This document shows, in pieces, positions 43,659 through 53,536 of a DNA stretch of 64,000 nucleotides. The notes under the pieces are model-generated. The model saw only the letters and a program-made list of their open reading frames with translations. It ran no database searches and was not told the DNA's origin. Made by a program: the position numbers and the translations under genes. Positions within the stretch are counted from its first letter, which is position 1. Every line of letters starts with the position of its first letter. Origin of the DNA: Aridibaculum aurantiacum (GTDB lineage Bacteria > Bacteroidota > Bacteroidia > Chitinophagales > Chitinophagaceae); the NCBI RefSeq assembly GCF_017355875.1, contig NZ_JAFEWC010000001.1, positions 1 through 64,000 of the forward strand. Reading direction: 5' to 3'.

Positions 43659-44612
43659 ATGAAAGATGTAACAATAGATGAAGCGGTACAACTGCTACAA
43701 ATGGATGAAGTAGTGGCAATTCCAACGGAAACGGTTTATGGTTTAGCAGCAAATATTTTTAGTGAAGCGGCTATTAAAAAAATATTTGAGAAAAAAGGCC
43801 GACCACTTACAAACCCGCTCATTGTTCACATTCCTTCAGTAGATGCATTGGAAACTTTGGCTCAAAACATACCACCACTTGCGTACAAACTGGCGGAGAA
43901 GTTTTGGCCGGGGCCGCTGACACTGGTATTGGAAAAGCGGCCTGAAATTCTTGATATCATTACAGCGGGTGGTCCTACCGTAGCAGTACGCATACCTAAT
44001 CACCCGGTGTCGCTGGAGCTGCTTAGGAAGCTGCCTTTTCCTGTGGCTGCACCGAGTGCTAATCCATCAAACTATTTAAGTCCAACGAGTGCGGAGCAGG
44101 TAAAGCAGGCATTTGGCGCTGCGCGTCCTTATATTTTAGATGGTGGACGTTGTAAAAGAGGAATAGAATCAACCGTAGTGGCTGTGAAAGAGGATGGTGT
44201 TCACCTGTACCGTTTTGGAGCTATTTCAAAAGAAGAAATAGAGGCGGTGATAGGTGAGCCGGTTATTGTAGCCAATTCAGAAAAGACCATTGCAGCATCT
44301 CCTGGAATGATGAAGAAGCATTACTCGCCGAGGAGCAGGCTTATTTTGACTAATGATGTAGTGGCAACAGTAGAGGAACTGGACGGAAGGATTGGGGTGT
44401 TGTCGTTTGCCAACGAATACCAACACGAAAAAATTCACCAGCAGCTGGTTTTATCTGGTACTGGGGATATGGCTGAAGCCGCCCACAACTTATTTTCTTA
44501 CCTATACGACTTAGATACGCTTGAACTGGATGTGATCGTGGCAGAACTCTTACCCGAAGAAGGATTAGGCAGATCGGTTAATGACCGGCTGCGAAGAGGG
44601 GCGGTGCGTTAG
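43659..44612 (+). CDS. L-threonylcarbamoyladenylate synthase (Sua5 type)
   Basis: 317 residues. It makes threonylcarbamoyl-AMP from threonine, bicarbonate and ATP for the t6A modification of tRNA position 37. The N-terminal YrdC core has 'AIPTETVYGLAANIF', 'KKRGRPL'-like 'EKKGRPLTNPLIVHI', 'WPGPLTLVL', 'RIPNHP' and 'PSANPSNYLSPTSAEQV'. The C-terminal 110 residues are the Sua5 domain ('SPGMMKKHYSPRSRLIL'), which separates it from the shorter TsaC. The gene ends before the repeat-rich region 44613-45382. Confidence 0.93.
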   Translation: MKDVTIDEAVQLLQMDEVVAIPTETVYGLAANIFSEAAIKKIFEKKGRPLTNPLIVHIPSVDALETLAQNIPPLAYKLAEKFWPGPLTLVLEKRPEILDIITAGGPTVAVRIPNHPVSLELLRKLPFPVAAPSANPSNYLSPTSAEQVKQAFGAARPYILDGGRCKRGIESTVVAVKEDGVHLYRFGAISKEEIEAVIGEPVIVANSEKTIAASPGMMKKHYSPRSRLILTNDVVATVEELDGRIGVLSFANEYQHEKIHQQLVLSGTGDMAEAAHNLFSYLYDLDTLELDVIVAELLPEEGLGRSVNDRLRRGAVR

Positions 44613-44708
44613 GTTTGTTAGGCGGAAGGTGGTAGGCGAGAGATGTGAGGGATTAAAGGTGAGTATAAGATGTCAGGAAGGTTTGCCCATTTTTTTGGAG
44701 TAGATGTA

Positions 44709-44950
44709 TACAGGCTTGGGCTATGCCCAAGGAATATGCTTTCTGATATGATTGCTACAAACGGTGTTGGGCTATGCCCAACGTTATTCCAAAATATAAT
44801 GCACGTCTTAAATCGCGCTGCCAACATTGCAGTCATAATTTAACTCACAGTGCTATGCTTTTTATGCGTCATTCATCAATGCGCGTAGCGCATTCCTGTT
44901 TGTATAACATGGCAAACACCGAAGAATTATTGTTGGGCGTAGCCCAACCC
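44709..44950. repeat. Palindrome-rich element, unit A
   Basis: About 242 bp with four short-loop palindromes: CTTGGGC-TAT-GCCCAAG (44715-44731), GTTGGGC-TAT-GCCCAAC (44766-44782), ATGCGC-GTA-GCGCAT (44879-44893) and GTTGGGC-GTA-GCCCAAC (44932-44948). Conserved linkers include ATTGCTACAAACGGT before the second palindrome and ATTCCTGT after the third. Spacings match unit B. Confidence 0.8.
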
Positions 44951-45006
44951 CCTAATAAGTTTATTAGGTTCAAATATTCAATGGTTGCTTCAAAACGTTG
45001 TTTGGC

Positions 45007-45246
45007 TACAGGCTTGGGCTACGCCCAAGGAACTTCCTTCTTATTGAAATTGCTACAAACGGTGTTGGGCTATGCCCAACGTTTCTCTATTGATCTATTT
45101 ATTAAAGAGCAACGCGCATCATTCGCTTCTCCTGGAAATTTCATACACGGCTATGCTTTTGTTTCGTCATTCTTCTATGCGCGTAGCGCATTCCTGTATG
45201 TAGAGCAATGGCAAACATCAAAGTCATGTTGGGCGTAGCCCAACCC
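45007..45246. repeat. Palindrome-rich element, unit B
   Basis: About 240 bp, offset 298 bp from unit A. Palindromes: CTTGGGC-TAC-GCCCAAG (45013-45029), GTTGGGC-TAT-GCCCAAC (45064-45080), ATGCGC-GTA-GCGCAT (45177-45191) and GTTGGGC-GTA-GCCCAAC (45228-45244). The first-to-second (51 nt) and second-to-third (113 nt) distances equal those of unit A; the third-to-fourth is 51 against 53. Linker sequences between palindromes have diverged more than the palindromes. Confidence 0.8.
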
Positions 45247-45313
45247 TTATCAAGGATTTAGCAGTTTTAAAAAGTTCAGGAGGATAGGCTCTGAAGCTGT
45301 TCCAAAGAGATAT

Positions 45314-45336
45314 GCCGTACAAGTGTGCGACGCAAC
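45314..45336. repeat. Dispersed intergenic repeat, copy 2
   Basis: These 23 nt are the exact reverse complement of 55264-55286, ten kilobases away, and correspond to the core of the dispersed repeat. Confidence 0.7.
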
Positions 45337-45382
45337 CGGAGCTGCCAATAGTGCGAATGTTGGCTTCCTCTTAATATCCCCT

Positions 45383-47737
45383 CTATTTTACCAGCACGAT
45401 TTTGGTTGCCAGGCGCTCAGGCGATGCATCGTCTTTTACCAGCACCAGGTATACACCACTGGCTACTTTTTCTCCTTTATAATTTCTGCCGTCCCAGGTA
45501 GCCTGTCCCCCCAAGGCGCGTACCTGGTACACCAGTCGCCCATTCAGCTCTGCAATTTTTACCAGTGCGCCGTTACTTACACCGCGGATGGCAATGGTAC
45601 CATTGTAACCGGGTGGTACAGGGTTAGGGAACACCAACACGTCTTTGTTGGTGGCCGTACCTTCTGTGGCAGTGCTTCGGAAGCTACAGATGCCAATGAA
45701 GGTGGATATGAAGACTTCGCTGGTTTGAGGGTCGATGGCAATACGCCTGACATCGTTGCTAAGCAGCGGGCTATTGTCCTGGGTAAAACGGTAAATGATT
45801 TTGTCGCCGTCGGGGCTGATAAGCCAGGCACCATTGCGGGTACCGACCCACTTGCGATTGGCACCATCCACAGCTATCGTGCGTACTTCTTCATCCTGAA
45901 AAAGAAAGCCGGCAAAGCGGTCCTGCTGTATGACTGGCAGCACAGCCTCGCACCCCTGCGCACTAAATAGCTGGTCAGGACATTGGATCACTGCTATACC
46001 ACGCGCTGTACCAATCCAGATAAAGCCATTTCGGTCTTTGGCCAGGCTAAAAACCTCGTTGGACGGCAGGTTGCCGTTTCCACTTCCCGACCTTAAATAT
46101 TTCCATCGGTCATCATTCAGCTGATCGATATTTTGCCCGGGATCGTATACAAATACACCATTTCCTTTCGGACTCACCGCCCATACCTGGTTGGCATCAT
46201 CGGTCTCTAGTTGGCTGATAGCATTTTCTGTATGAAAAAAAGGAACTGAAAAAGCGCGGAAGCTGCCGTCTGGCTTACGCACCTGCAGGTTTTGCGGTGC
46301 GCCATAATTTGCTATCCACAGATTTCCCTGCGCATCGAAGGTGAGCCCGCTAACGCGGTAGCTGGAAAGATCGCCAATGGCTGGCTGAAGTGAGGAGTTG
46401 TTTTGTTTAAAGATGCTGATGCCGCTGCCGGTAAAATTGACCAGGCCACCGCCATAGCTTCCGGCCCACAGCGTTTCATTAGATGGATCAATAGCTAATG
46501 GAATAAAATCCAGGACAGTGTCTAAGGAGGGGCTATTAAAAATATTAGTAGCTGACCATTCGCCATTAGAAAAGGTATAAATGCCGTTGCGGTTGTACTG
46601 GTAGTTCCAGGCATCATTTACTGAGCCGGCTGCCACATAAAGTGTGTTCTTATGCACTACCATTTCACCGGTGGCTGGTGCAGGTGGACCATTAGGAATA
46701 TAGCGTTCTACAGTAGATCCAAAGCGGGAGAGGCCGCCAAAGAAATCCGCCACCCACACATCATTGTTATAGATAGTTGCCCACCGCGGAAATGAAATAA
46801 CACCAGGCTGTGCCAATGTTCTTTCTATCACACCAGTGTTATTCATGACTATTACGCGGCTATTTCCCGATGCCATCCGCTGGGTTACCAGCAGCTTATT
46901 ATTACTTGTATTGATGCTAACGATCGGCCAGTTAGGGTCGTTATAAAAGAGACTCCAGCTGTTGCCGTTATTGATAAATATGCTGTCATTCTTCAATGCC
47001 AGCACCTGGTTTTGAAGCGTCATCACTGACCTGACAACACCCGGTGTAAGACCTTGTGCTGCGGAAACCAGGTTCCAGTTTTGAAAATTAGAAAGGTTGC
47101 TACCAGAAACGGGCGCGACCTTCAATCCTTCCTCTGTTGCTGCATACCAGCTTTGCCCGGCAGCAGTTATACCATTGATTTTTACCTGGCTACCATTATT
47201 GCCAATGCGCCATGTATCATTTACCTGGTACCGCAAAAGATCGGCTACCACTATTCCAAGTCCTGTAGATATATAAGCAAGGCCATTACGGCAGTAGATG
47301 TAATAGATGGTTTTATCGCCATTGATACTGCTGCGTTTGATGTCGCCAATGTTCCTGATGGTTCTGTCTTTCAGGATGTCAAGGTTGCTGTTGGCGTAGC
47401 CAATTACCATTTGTTGTGTGGTTTCATCCCAGGCAATGGCCTGTACACCTACTTCATTTAGGCCGGTCACTTTGCTGTAGCGCCTGATTTCGTCTGCTTC
47501 TACACTGAATAAAGCATATTGTGTGGCTGCAAAAACTTTGTTGTTTGTGGCCACTACCTGCAACGTGTTTTGGTAGGGCAGGTGTTCGCGCCACTGGCCA
47601 ATTGGCTGCAGTTGCGATTGGGCAGTAGCAGGTTGTGTATGGTAAAAAAGTAAGTATAGCAGGATGAGCCTTGTTAAGGCTGTTATCAACCGCCCGGGTA
47701 TACCTGTAGCTGTTTGCTTGCCAATGTTGTAAGGCAT
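45383..47737 (-). CDS. porZ: T9SS protein PorZ (beta-propeller, T9SS-sorted)
   Basis: 784 residues from the ATG at 47737 (MPYNIGKQ), chosen because a perfect -7 box lies 3 nt before it; a longer frame starts at 47794. After the signal peptide (ending 'TQPATAQ') comes the PorZ opening 'PIGQWREHLPYQNTLQVVA', then two-component-regulator-type beta-propeller blades ('FIWIGTARGIAVIQ', 'NRKWVGTRNGAWLISPDG') and a C-terminal T9SS sorting domain ('FPNPVPPGYNGTIAIRG' to 'GVYLVLVK'). PorZ is part of the attachment complex that fixes T9SS cargo to surface polysaccharide. Its presence, with gldD/gldE and a sorting-domain protein, indicates a working T9SS. Confidence 0.87.
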   Translation of the reverse strand: MPYNIGKQTATGIPGRLITALTRLILLYLLFYHTQPATAQSQLQPIGQWREHLPYQNTLQVVATNNKVFAATQYALFSVEADEIRRYSKVTGLNEVGVQAIAWDETTQQMVIGYANSNLDILKDRTIRNIGDIKRSSINGDKTIYYIYCRNGLAYISTGLGIVVADLLRYQVNDTWRIGNNGSQVKINGITAAGQSWYAATEEGLKVAPVSGSNLSNFQNWNLVSAAQGLTPGVVRSVMTLQNQVLALKNDSIFINNGNSWSLFYNDPNWPIVSINTSNNKLLVTQRMASGNSRVIVMNNTGVIERTLAQPGVISFPRWATIYNNDVWVADFFGGLSRFGSTVERYIPNGPPAPATGEMVVHKNTLYVAAGSVNDAWNYQYNRNGIYTFSNGEWSATNIFNSPSLDTVLDFIPLAIDPSNETLWAGSYGGGLVNFTGSGISIFKQNNSSLQPAIGDLSSYRVSGLTFDAQGNLWIANYGAPQNLQVRKPDGSFRAFSVPFFHTENAISQLETDDANQVWAVSPKGNGVFVYDPGQNIDQLNDDRWKYLRSGSGNGNLPSNEVFSLAKDRNGFIWIGTARGIAVIQCPDQLFSAQGCEAVLPVIQQDRFAGFLFQDEEVRTIAVDGANRKWVGTRNGAWLISPDGDKIIYRFTQDNSPLLSNDVRRIAIDPQTSEVFISTFIGICSFRSTATEGTATNKDVLVFPNPVPPGYNGTIAIRGVSNGALVKIAELNGRLVYQVRALGGQATWDGRNYKGEKVASGVYLVLVKDDASPERLATKIVLVK

Positions 47738-47740
47738 TCT

Positions 47741-47748
47741 CAAAAATA
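47741..47748 (-). promoter_or_regulatory. -7 box 3 nt before the porZ ATG (leaderless candidate)
   Basis: The minus strand reads TATTTTTG-AGA-ATG; the box is a perfect TAnnTTTG. Confidence 0.5.
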
Positions 47749-47821
47749 GGAGAAACGCTGCCATCCGCTGATATTCCGTTTCTTTGCGCGGCATTTTTTA
47801 TACTACCGAAAACACCTAGTT

Positions 47822-50149
47822 ATGTGGTTTAAGCTTGGACAATGGGTTCTTAAGTATCGTGTGGCGCTTCTTGCTATACTGGTTATTTCTACAGCAATCA
47901 TGGGATACTTTGCTTCCAAAGTTCAGCTGAGCTACGACTTTACCCGCGCAATACCTACCGACAACCAGAAGTATATAGATTACCAGGCTTTTAAACAGCG
48001 TTTTGGTGAAGATGGAAACCTGCTGGTGCTGGGCCTTGAGACGGATAAATTTTATGAACAGGAGATCTTTAATGCTGTAAAGGACCTGGGAAAACAGCTG
48101 CGGACTGTAAATGGCGTGGAGAACGTGCTAAGCGTTCCGGAAGCTATCACTTTAATAATCAACGACTCCACTGAAAAGCTGGTACCCACCAGGATCTTTG
48201 CTGATAGAGCAATCACTCAGGCGGAAGTGGATAGCGGAAGGCAGGTTTTTGAAAACCTCCCTTTTTACCAGGGTCTACTGTACAATGCAACCACCAATTC
48301 GTACCTGGTGGCAGTAAATGTGAACCGGGAACTGATGAACAGCAAAGTGAGGAGCAAGGTGGTGGCTGGCATCATGGAAAAAGTGAAAGCTTTTGAACAA
48401 GGTACAGGAGTACAGGTACGTGCAAGTGGATTGCCATTTATCCGTACTTCTGTTGGCGACCTGCTGCAGAAAGAAATGCAGTACTTCCTGATCGGCTCCC
48501 TGGTTTTATCTGCTATTACACTACTTATTTTCTTCAGGTCGTATAGTGCTATGGCAATCAGCCTGGTAGTAGTAATAATAGGCGTTGTTTGGAGCCTTGG
48601 TGTAATGGTATTGTTTGGCTACAAAATAACCTTGCTGACGGCACTTATTCCTCCACTGCTGGTGGTAATAGGTGTTCCAAATTGTATCTACTTCCTCAAT
48701 AAATACCATGCATCTTACAGGGAAACAGGCGAAAAGCATCATGCTTTGGTGACCATGGTAGGCAAAATGGGGATAGTTACCCTGTTTTGTAACATAGCTG
48801 CCGCCATCGGTTTTGCTGTATTTGCATTTACAAAAAGTGAGTTGCTGAAAGAGTTTGGCGTGGTAGCAGGTATCAACATCATGATGTTGTTTTTCATTTC
48901 GCTTGTATTTATTCCTGCAGTACTTAGTTACCTGCCAGAGCCAAAGCCTGCACATCTTCGTTACCTCGATAATAAACTTTTGGTAAGGCTGCTGGAGCGG
49001 ATTGAGCGGTGGACAATTCACCACCAGAAGTGGGTTTATATAGTGACTTTAGTTATAACCGGTGCCGCCGTGGCCGGTATCTTCAGGCTGAACAGCGAAG
49101 CATTCATAGTAGATGATCTGCCAAAGACAGAAAGAATTTACCAGGACCTGAAGTGGTTTGAACAAAATTTCAAAGGTGTGATGCCACTGGAAGTGATGAT
49201 TGACACCAAGAAGAAAAACGGTGTTGTTTCTTCCATTAAAACATTTGAGCGTATAGAAGAATTCTCCAGCTATGTGCGTGAGAACCCAGATATGGCAAGG
49301 CCGCTAAGCGTGCTGGAAGGTTTGAAGTTTGCCAAGCAGGCGTATTACGAAGGCGACAGCCTTAGCTATGCTGCACCTAGTGAATTTGATATGCCTTTCC
49401 TGGCGCCATACCTGCGGGCAAAACCAGACACAGGCGTGAAAGGCGGTGCAGGTAAGCTGATGCAAGGATTTATTGATACCACTAAACAATACACGCGCAT
49501 AAGTATCAGCATGAAAGACATAGGCAGTAAGCGCCTCCCGGTCTTGCTCGACAGTTTACAGGCTAAAGCGACAGAGGTTTTTGATACTGCTTCCTATAAT
49601 ATACAATTTACCGGTGCCAGCGTCACTTTCCTGGAAGGAAGTAGGTTTATCATTAATGGTTTGAAAGAAAGTATTGTACTGGCCTTCATCCTGATAGCGC
49701 TTTGTATGTTATACCTGTTCCGTTCGTTCAGGATATTAGTTTGTTCACTCATACCTAATGTGGTGCCGCTGGTAATTACGGCTGGTGTGATGGGTTGGAC
49801 AGGCGTTCCGCTGAAGCCATCAACAGTTTTGGTATTCAGTGTAGCACTAGGAATAGCCATCGATGTTACCATCCGCTTCCTGGTAAACTATAAACAGGAA
49901 TTGCCGAAGTTCAACTACAAGGTTCAACCAACATTGATTGAAACCATTCATCATACAGGCATCAGTATCATCTACACTTCACTGGTTCTAATAGCCGGGT
50001 TTATCATTTTTTGCTTTAGCGGCTTTGGAGGAACAAAAGCATTAGGATGGCTTACCTCCCTTACATTAATTGTTGGAACTATAACCAACCTTGTATTGTT
50101 GCCTGTACTATTGCTTCACTTTTCGAAGCACCCGAAGGAAAGGAAATAA
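47822..50149 (+). CDS. MMPL/RND-superfamily exporter
   Basis: 775 residues with about 12 membrane segments in two six-helix halves, each preceded by a large periplasmic loop (residues 30-210 and 400-590). 'LPFIRTSVGDLLQKEMQYFLIG' leads into the first half. The second half has 'LKPSTVLVFSVALGIAIDVTIRFLVNY', the family's conserved helix 4 with the proton-relay Asp-like residue. Hydrophobic compounds, lipids or hopanoid-type molecules are the usual cargo. It stands alone with a terminator behind it and a divergent porZ in front. Confidence 0.88.
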   Translation: MWFKLGQWVLKYRVALLAILVISTAIMGYFASKVQLSYDFTRAIPTDNQKYIDYQAFKQRFGEDGNLLVLGLETDKFYEQEIFNAVKDLGKQLRTVNGVENVLSVPEAITLIINDSTEKLVPTRIFADRAITQAEVDSGRQVFENLPFYQGLLYNATTNSYLVAVNVNRELMNSKVRSKVVAGIMEKVKAFEQGTGVQVRASGLPFIRTSVGDLLQKEMQYFLIGSLVLSAITLLIFFRSYSAMAISLVVVIIGVVWSLGVMVLFGYKITLLTALIPPLLVVIGVPNCIYFLNKYHASYRETGEKHHALVTMVGKMGIVTLFCNIAAAIGFAVFAFTKSELLKEFGVVAGINIMMLFFISLVFIPAVLSYLPEPKPAHLRYLDNKLLVRLLERIERWTIHHQKWVYIVTLVITGAAVAGIFRLNSEAFIVDDLPKTERIYQDLKWFEQNFKGVMPLEVMIDTKKKNGVVSSIKTFERIEEFSSYVRENPDMARPLSVLEGLKFAKQAYYEGDSLSYAAPSEFDMPFLAPYLRAKPDTGVKGGAGKLMQGFIDTTKQYTRISISMKDIGSKRLPVLLDSLQAKATEVFDTASYNIQFTGASVTFLEGSRFIINGLKESIVLAFILIALCMLYLFRSFRILVCSLIPNVVPLVITAGVMGWTGVPLKPSTVLVFSVALGIAIDVTIRFLVNYKQELPKFNYKVQPTLIETIHHTGISIIYTSLVLIAGFIIFCFSGFGGTKALGWLTSLTLIVGTITNLVLLPVLLLHFSKHPKERK

Positions 50150-50174
50150 TTTTTCTGCTATAGCTACTGTTTTG

Positions 50175-50199
50175 AATGCACCACTGTTTGTGGTGCATT
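50175..50199 (+). terminator. Terminator after the MMPL gene
   Basis: AATGCACCAC (50175-50184) and GTGGTGCATT (50190-50199) form a perfect 10-bp stem with a 5-nt loop, followed by a short T-rich tail. Confidence 0.8.
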
Positions 50200-50322
50200 T
50201 TCATTTGTGAAAGGGTGGAAAATCCACTACTTCAAGTATCCACAATTAATAAATCTGTATTCACCGAGCAGCATTATTTATCAACCGCTTGTCAATTTTA
50301 AGGTTTATTTTATTGTTAACAA

Positions 50323-50330
50323 TATATTCG
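50323..50330 (+). promoter_or_regulatory. -7 box of the susC-susD operon
   Basis: TATATTCG (one change from TAnnTTTG) lies 30 nt before the susC ATG at 50361. Confidence 0.45.
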
Positions 50331-50360
50331 TACAGTATTACTAATCAAATTTCTACACAC

Positions 50361-53300
50361 ATGAAGAAAATCTTGGCGCTTTTGTTCGCCCTAGCATTAT
50401 TAGGGCAGATGTATGCACAGACCCGGGCAGTATCCGGGATTGTGACCGACCCTACAGGAAGTCCGATGGCTGGAGTTTCTGTAGTAGCCATTCCTTCGGG
50501 CGTGGGTACCACTACCGACAATGGCGGTAGGTATTCCATTTCTATCCCTGCCAACACACGTTCGCTGGAGTTTTCTGCAGTGAATTTTGCTACACAATCT
50601 CTCCCTGTTGGAAATCGTAGCACATTGGATGTTCGTATGACAACTGAAGACCGCAGCCTTGCTGAGGTAGTAGTTGTAGGTTACGGTACCCAAAGAAGAA
50701 GAGATCTTACGGGTAGCGTAGCTAGTGTATCTGGTCAAAAAATTAAGGACGCTCCTGTTCAAAGTTTCGACCAGGCGCTGTCTGGTAGAATGGCCGGGGT
50801 GAACGTAACCATGCCAAATGGTGTTTTAAACAATCCTCCTGTTATTCGTATCCGTGGTGTAAACTCTATCAGCTTGAGTTCATTTCCTCTGGTAGTAATT
50901 GATGGAGTTCCAACTTTTACAGGAAACACAGGTGGCGCTATTGCTGCCACTGCAGCTAGTAACCCATTAGGCGATATCAACCCTTCTGATATTGAAAGTG
51001 TGGAAGTATTGAAAGATGCTGCTGCAACTGCAATCTATGGTTCAAGGGCTGCTGCCGGTGTATTACTGATCACAACTAAAAGAGGAAGACAAGGTCGCGC
51101 AAGAGTTTCTTACGATGGCTGGGTTGGTTCTACCAAAGCATTCCGCCTGGTTCCTTTGTTAACTGGTCCTCAGTATACACAGATCAAAAACGAAGGATTA
51201 ACTAACCTGGGTACACCTCCAAACGGAACTACGGTTGGTTTTTACAATACATTAGATGCTAATGGAAACCCTATCAGCACCAACTGGTACGATGAAGTTT
51301 ATCGCACAGGTATCTCTCAAAGCCATACAGTGAACGTAGCAGGTGCTAACGAATCAACTAACTACTATTTCTCTGTTGGTTATTCTAACCAGGAAGGTAT
51401 GTTGAGGAACAACGACTTCAAACGTCTTTCTACTCGTATGAACCTGGATCATAAAGTAAACACGCGCCTTTCTGTTGGTGGTGGATTTACTTATACCAAC
51501 TCTTTGAACTCAGCTCCTAACTCAGGTTCACTTCCTGGACAGGCTTTCTCTATTGCCGGTTTAGGTCGTCTGCCTTTGGTGCTGGCTCCTAACGTTTCTC
51601 CTTTCCTTCCTAATGGTGCGTACAACATCAATACGGCCACCAATACTATAGGACAAGGAGCAAACAAAACAGCTCTCTCTTTCTACAATCCAAATTTCAT
51701 ACTGAACGAGAACAAGTTCACCAGCGAAAACGACAGGATCGTGGCTAACGCTTATGGTCAGTTCCGCATCATTGATGGACTTACTTTCAGAAGTGGATAT
51801 GGCATTGACTACCTGCAAAACGTAAACAAAGAGTTTCGTTCTGCAGTGCATGGTGATGGTGTTCAGTTTCAGGGAGCTGCTAGTAATAACCTGCAGACAT
51901 TCAGAAGAACCAACTGGCAGAACCTGTTGACCTTTGACAGGACACTGGGACAAAACCACAACCTGAACATACTTTTAGGAAACGAACAGCAGTATACTTA
52001 CATGGAAGGTTGGGGTGCTGACCGCAGAATACAGGCAGACCCGCTGTATGACGAGTTCCAGGGCCAGTTCAACCAGATAGTTCCTGTAGGAAACTATATT
52101 GGTGAAAACTACCTGGTGTCTTTCTTCTCTCGTATCAACTACGATTATAGAAGAAAGTACCTGGTATCGATCAACGCACGTCGTGATGGTTATTCAGCAT
52201 TTGCTCCAGGTAATAAATACGGAAACTTTGGGGGTGCTTCATTAGGTTGGGTACTTTCTGAAGAAAACTTCTTCAAAAACTCTGGTATTGCTTCTCGTGT
52301 GAATTCAGTGAAATTGCGCGCTAGTTATGGTCTTGTTGGTAACAACCAGGGTATTGGTGACTACGCATACTATAGCTTCTTTGGAGGTGGTTTGTATGGT
52401 ACACAATCAACTTCATTCTACCAGCAGGCTGGTAACACTAACCTGCAGTGGGAAACTTCTAAGAAACTTGATGTAGGAATGGATGTTGGTTTACTGAACA
52501 ACAGGTTGAACCTCGAGTTCACTTATTTTAGAAATGAAATTGATGGTTTGATCCTGAATGCTCCTCAAGCACCATCAGCAGGTATTCCAGGTAATGCAAT
52601 TCTTGAGAACGTAGGTAGCATGCGCAATACTGGTATAGAACTTGGTATTAATGCAGCTGTGATCCAAAAGCAAGACTTCTCCTGGAACTCTAATTTCAAC
52701 ATCTCATTTGTACAGAATAAAGTATTAGCCCTTGCAGGTGGTAATGCTGATATCTTCCCTCCAACTGCTGGTCTTGAAACACCAAGCATCATCAGGGTAG
52801 GTGAGTCAATCGGTAGTTTCTATGCTGTTCAAACAGCGGGTGTTAACCCAGCTAATGGACAAAGGATTTTTGTTTACAAAGATGGTACTCGTGTACAATA
52901 CAACCATGCTGCACCTGTAGCTTCAAGATGGACAAGAGTAGATAACGGTCAACCAACCCGCGCTGCTAACCAGGCTGCTGACGGAGTTGTTATGGGGCCA
53001 GCTCTTCCAAAATGGACCGGTGGTTGGGATAACACTGTACGTTACAAAGGATTTGACCTGAACATGCTGTTGTTCTTTAGCGGTGGCAACTACATATACA
53101 ATGGTACCAAAGCTGGTTTGAGAGATATGAGAAACTGGAACAACGCAGCAGAGGTAATGAATAGGTGGACCAAAGCAGGTGATCAAACCAACATCCCACG
53201 TTATGTGTTTGGCGATAACATTTCTAACGGTTCTGGTATCGTAATATCTGAAAACGTAGAAAAAGGTGATTTCTTAAAGATCAGGAACCTTGCGCTTGGT

Positions 53301-53510
53301 TATACTTTCAACAGGTCATTGGTACAAAGAGCAGGTATCAACAGCGTACGTTTTTATGTATCAGCTCAAAACCTTGCTACCATCACCAACTATTCAGGTT
53401 TCGATCCTGAGGTATCAACAAACGGTAACGCAAATGGTAATCCTAGCGTAGACAGGAACTCTGTTCCACAGGCAAGAACCATAACTTTTGGTGTGAACGT
53501 AGGATTCTAA
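50361..53510 (+). CDS. SusC/RagA-family TonB-linked outer-membrane protein
   Basis: 1049 residues from the ATG at 50361 (MKKILALLFALALLGQ); a longer frame from 50289 adds an AT-rich stretch. After the signal peptide comes a carboxypeptidase-like domain ('VSGIVTDPTGSPMAGVSV'), the TonB-dependent plug with 'EVVVVGYGTQRRRDLTGSV' and 'RIRGVNS', then a 22-strand barrel ending in Phe ('TFGVNVGF'). It imports oligomers through the outer membrane with its SusD partner downstream (14-26 bp). No glycoside hydrolase or peptidase gene is attached. Confidence 0.93.
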   Translation: MKKILALLFALALLGQMYAQTRAVSGIVTDPTGSPMAGVSVVAIPSGVGTTTDNGGRYSISIPANTRSLEFSAVNFATQSLPVGNRSTLDVRMTTEDRSLAEVVVVGYGTQRRRDLTGSVASVSGQKIKDAPVQSFDQALSGRMAGVNVTMPNGVLNNPPVIRIRGVNSISLSSFPLVVIDGVPTFTGNTGGAIAATAASNPLGDINPSDIESVEVLKDAAATAIYGSRAAAGVLLITTKRGRQGRARVSYDGWVGSTKAFRLVPLLTGPQYTQIKNEGLTNLGTPPNGTTVGFYNTLDANGNPISTNWYDEVYRTGISQSHTVNVAGANESTNYYFSVGYSNQEGMLRNNDFKRLSTRMNLDHKVNTRLSVGGGFTYTNSLNSAPNSGSLPGQAFSIAGLGRLPLVLAPNVSPFLPNGAYNINTATNTIGQGANKTALSFYNPNFILNENKFTSENDRIVANAYGQFRIIDGLTFRSGYGIDYLQNVNKEFRSAVHGDGVQFQGAASNNLQTFRRTNWQNLLTFDRTLGQNHNLNILLGNEQQYTYMEGWGADRRIQADPLYDEFQGQFNQIVPVGNYIGENYLVSFFSRINYDYRRKYLVSINARRDGYSAFAPGNKYGNFGGASLGWVLSEENFFKNSGIASRVNSVKLRASYGLVGNNQGIGDYAYYSFFGGGLYGTQSTSFYQQAGNTNLQWETSKKLDVGMDVGLLNNRLNLEFTYFRNEIDGLILNAPQAPSAGIPGNAILENVGSMRNTGIELGINAAVIQKQDFSWNSNFNISFVQNKVLALAGGNADIFPPTAGLETPSIIRVGESIGSFYAVQTAGVNPANGQRIFVYKDGTRVQYNHAAPVASRWTRVDNGQPTRAANQAADGVVMGPALPKWTGGWDNTVRYKGFDLNMLLFFSGGNYIYNGTKAGLRDMRNWNNAAEVMNRWTKAGDQTNIPRYVFGDNISNGSGIVISENVEKGDFLKIRNLALGYTFNRSLVQRAGINSVRFYVSAQNLATITNYSGFDPEVSTNGNANGNPSVDRNSVPQARTITFGVNVGF

Positions 53511-53536
53511 ACTTTTAAAACTTAATGAAAGAAATT

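Larger units (their letters stand above)
44613..45382. other. 770-bp gene-free region with two palindrome-rich units
   Basis: No family-like protein frame is present; a 154-codon frame at 44774-45238 runs through the repeats and is not believed. The region carries the two tandem units described separately, a CCTAATAA-GT-TTATTAGG palindrome (44951-44968) between them, and the 23-nt dispersed repeat at 45314-45336. Confidence 0.6.

Noticed and set aside
44774-45238. 154-codon + strand frame across the palindrome-rich region
   Set aside because: It runs through both repeat units and the protein has no family-like features; the repeats explain the open frame.
44709-45246. CRISPR array
   Set aside because: The repeats are palindromes with diverged linkers of unequal length, there are only two units, and no cas genes are present.
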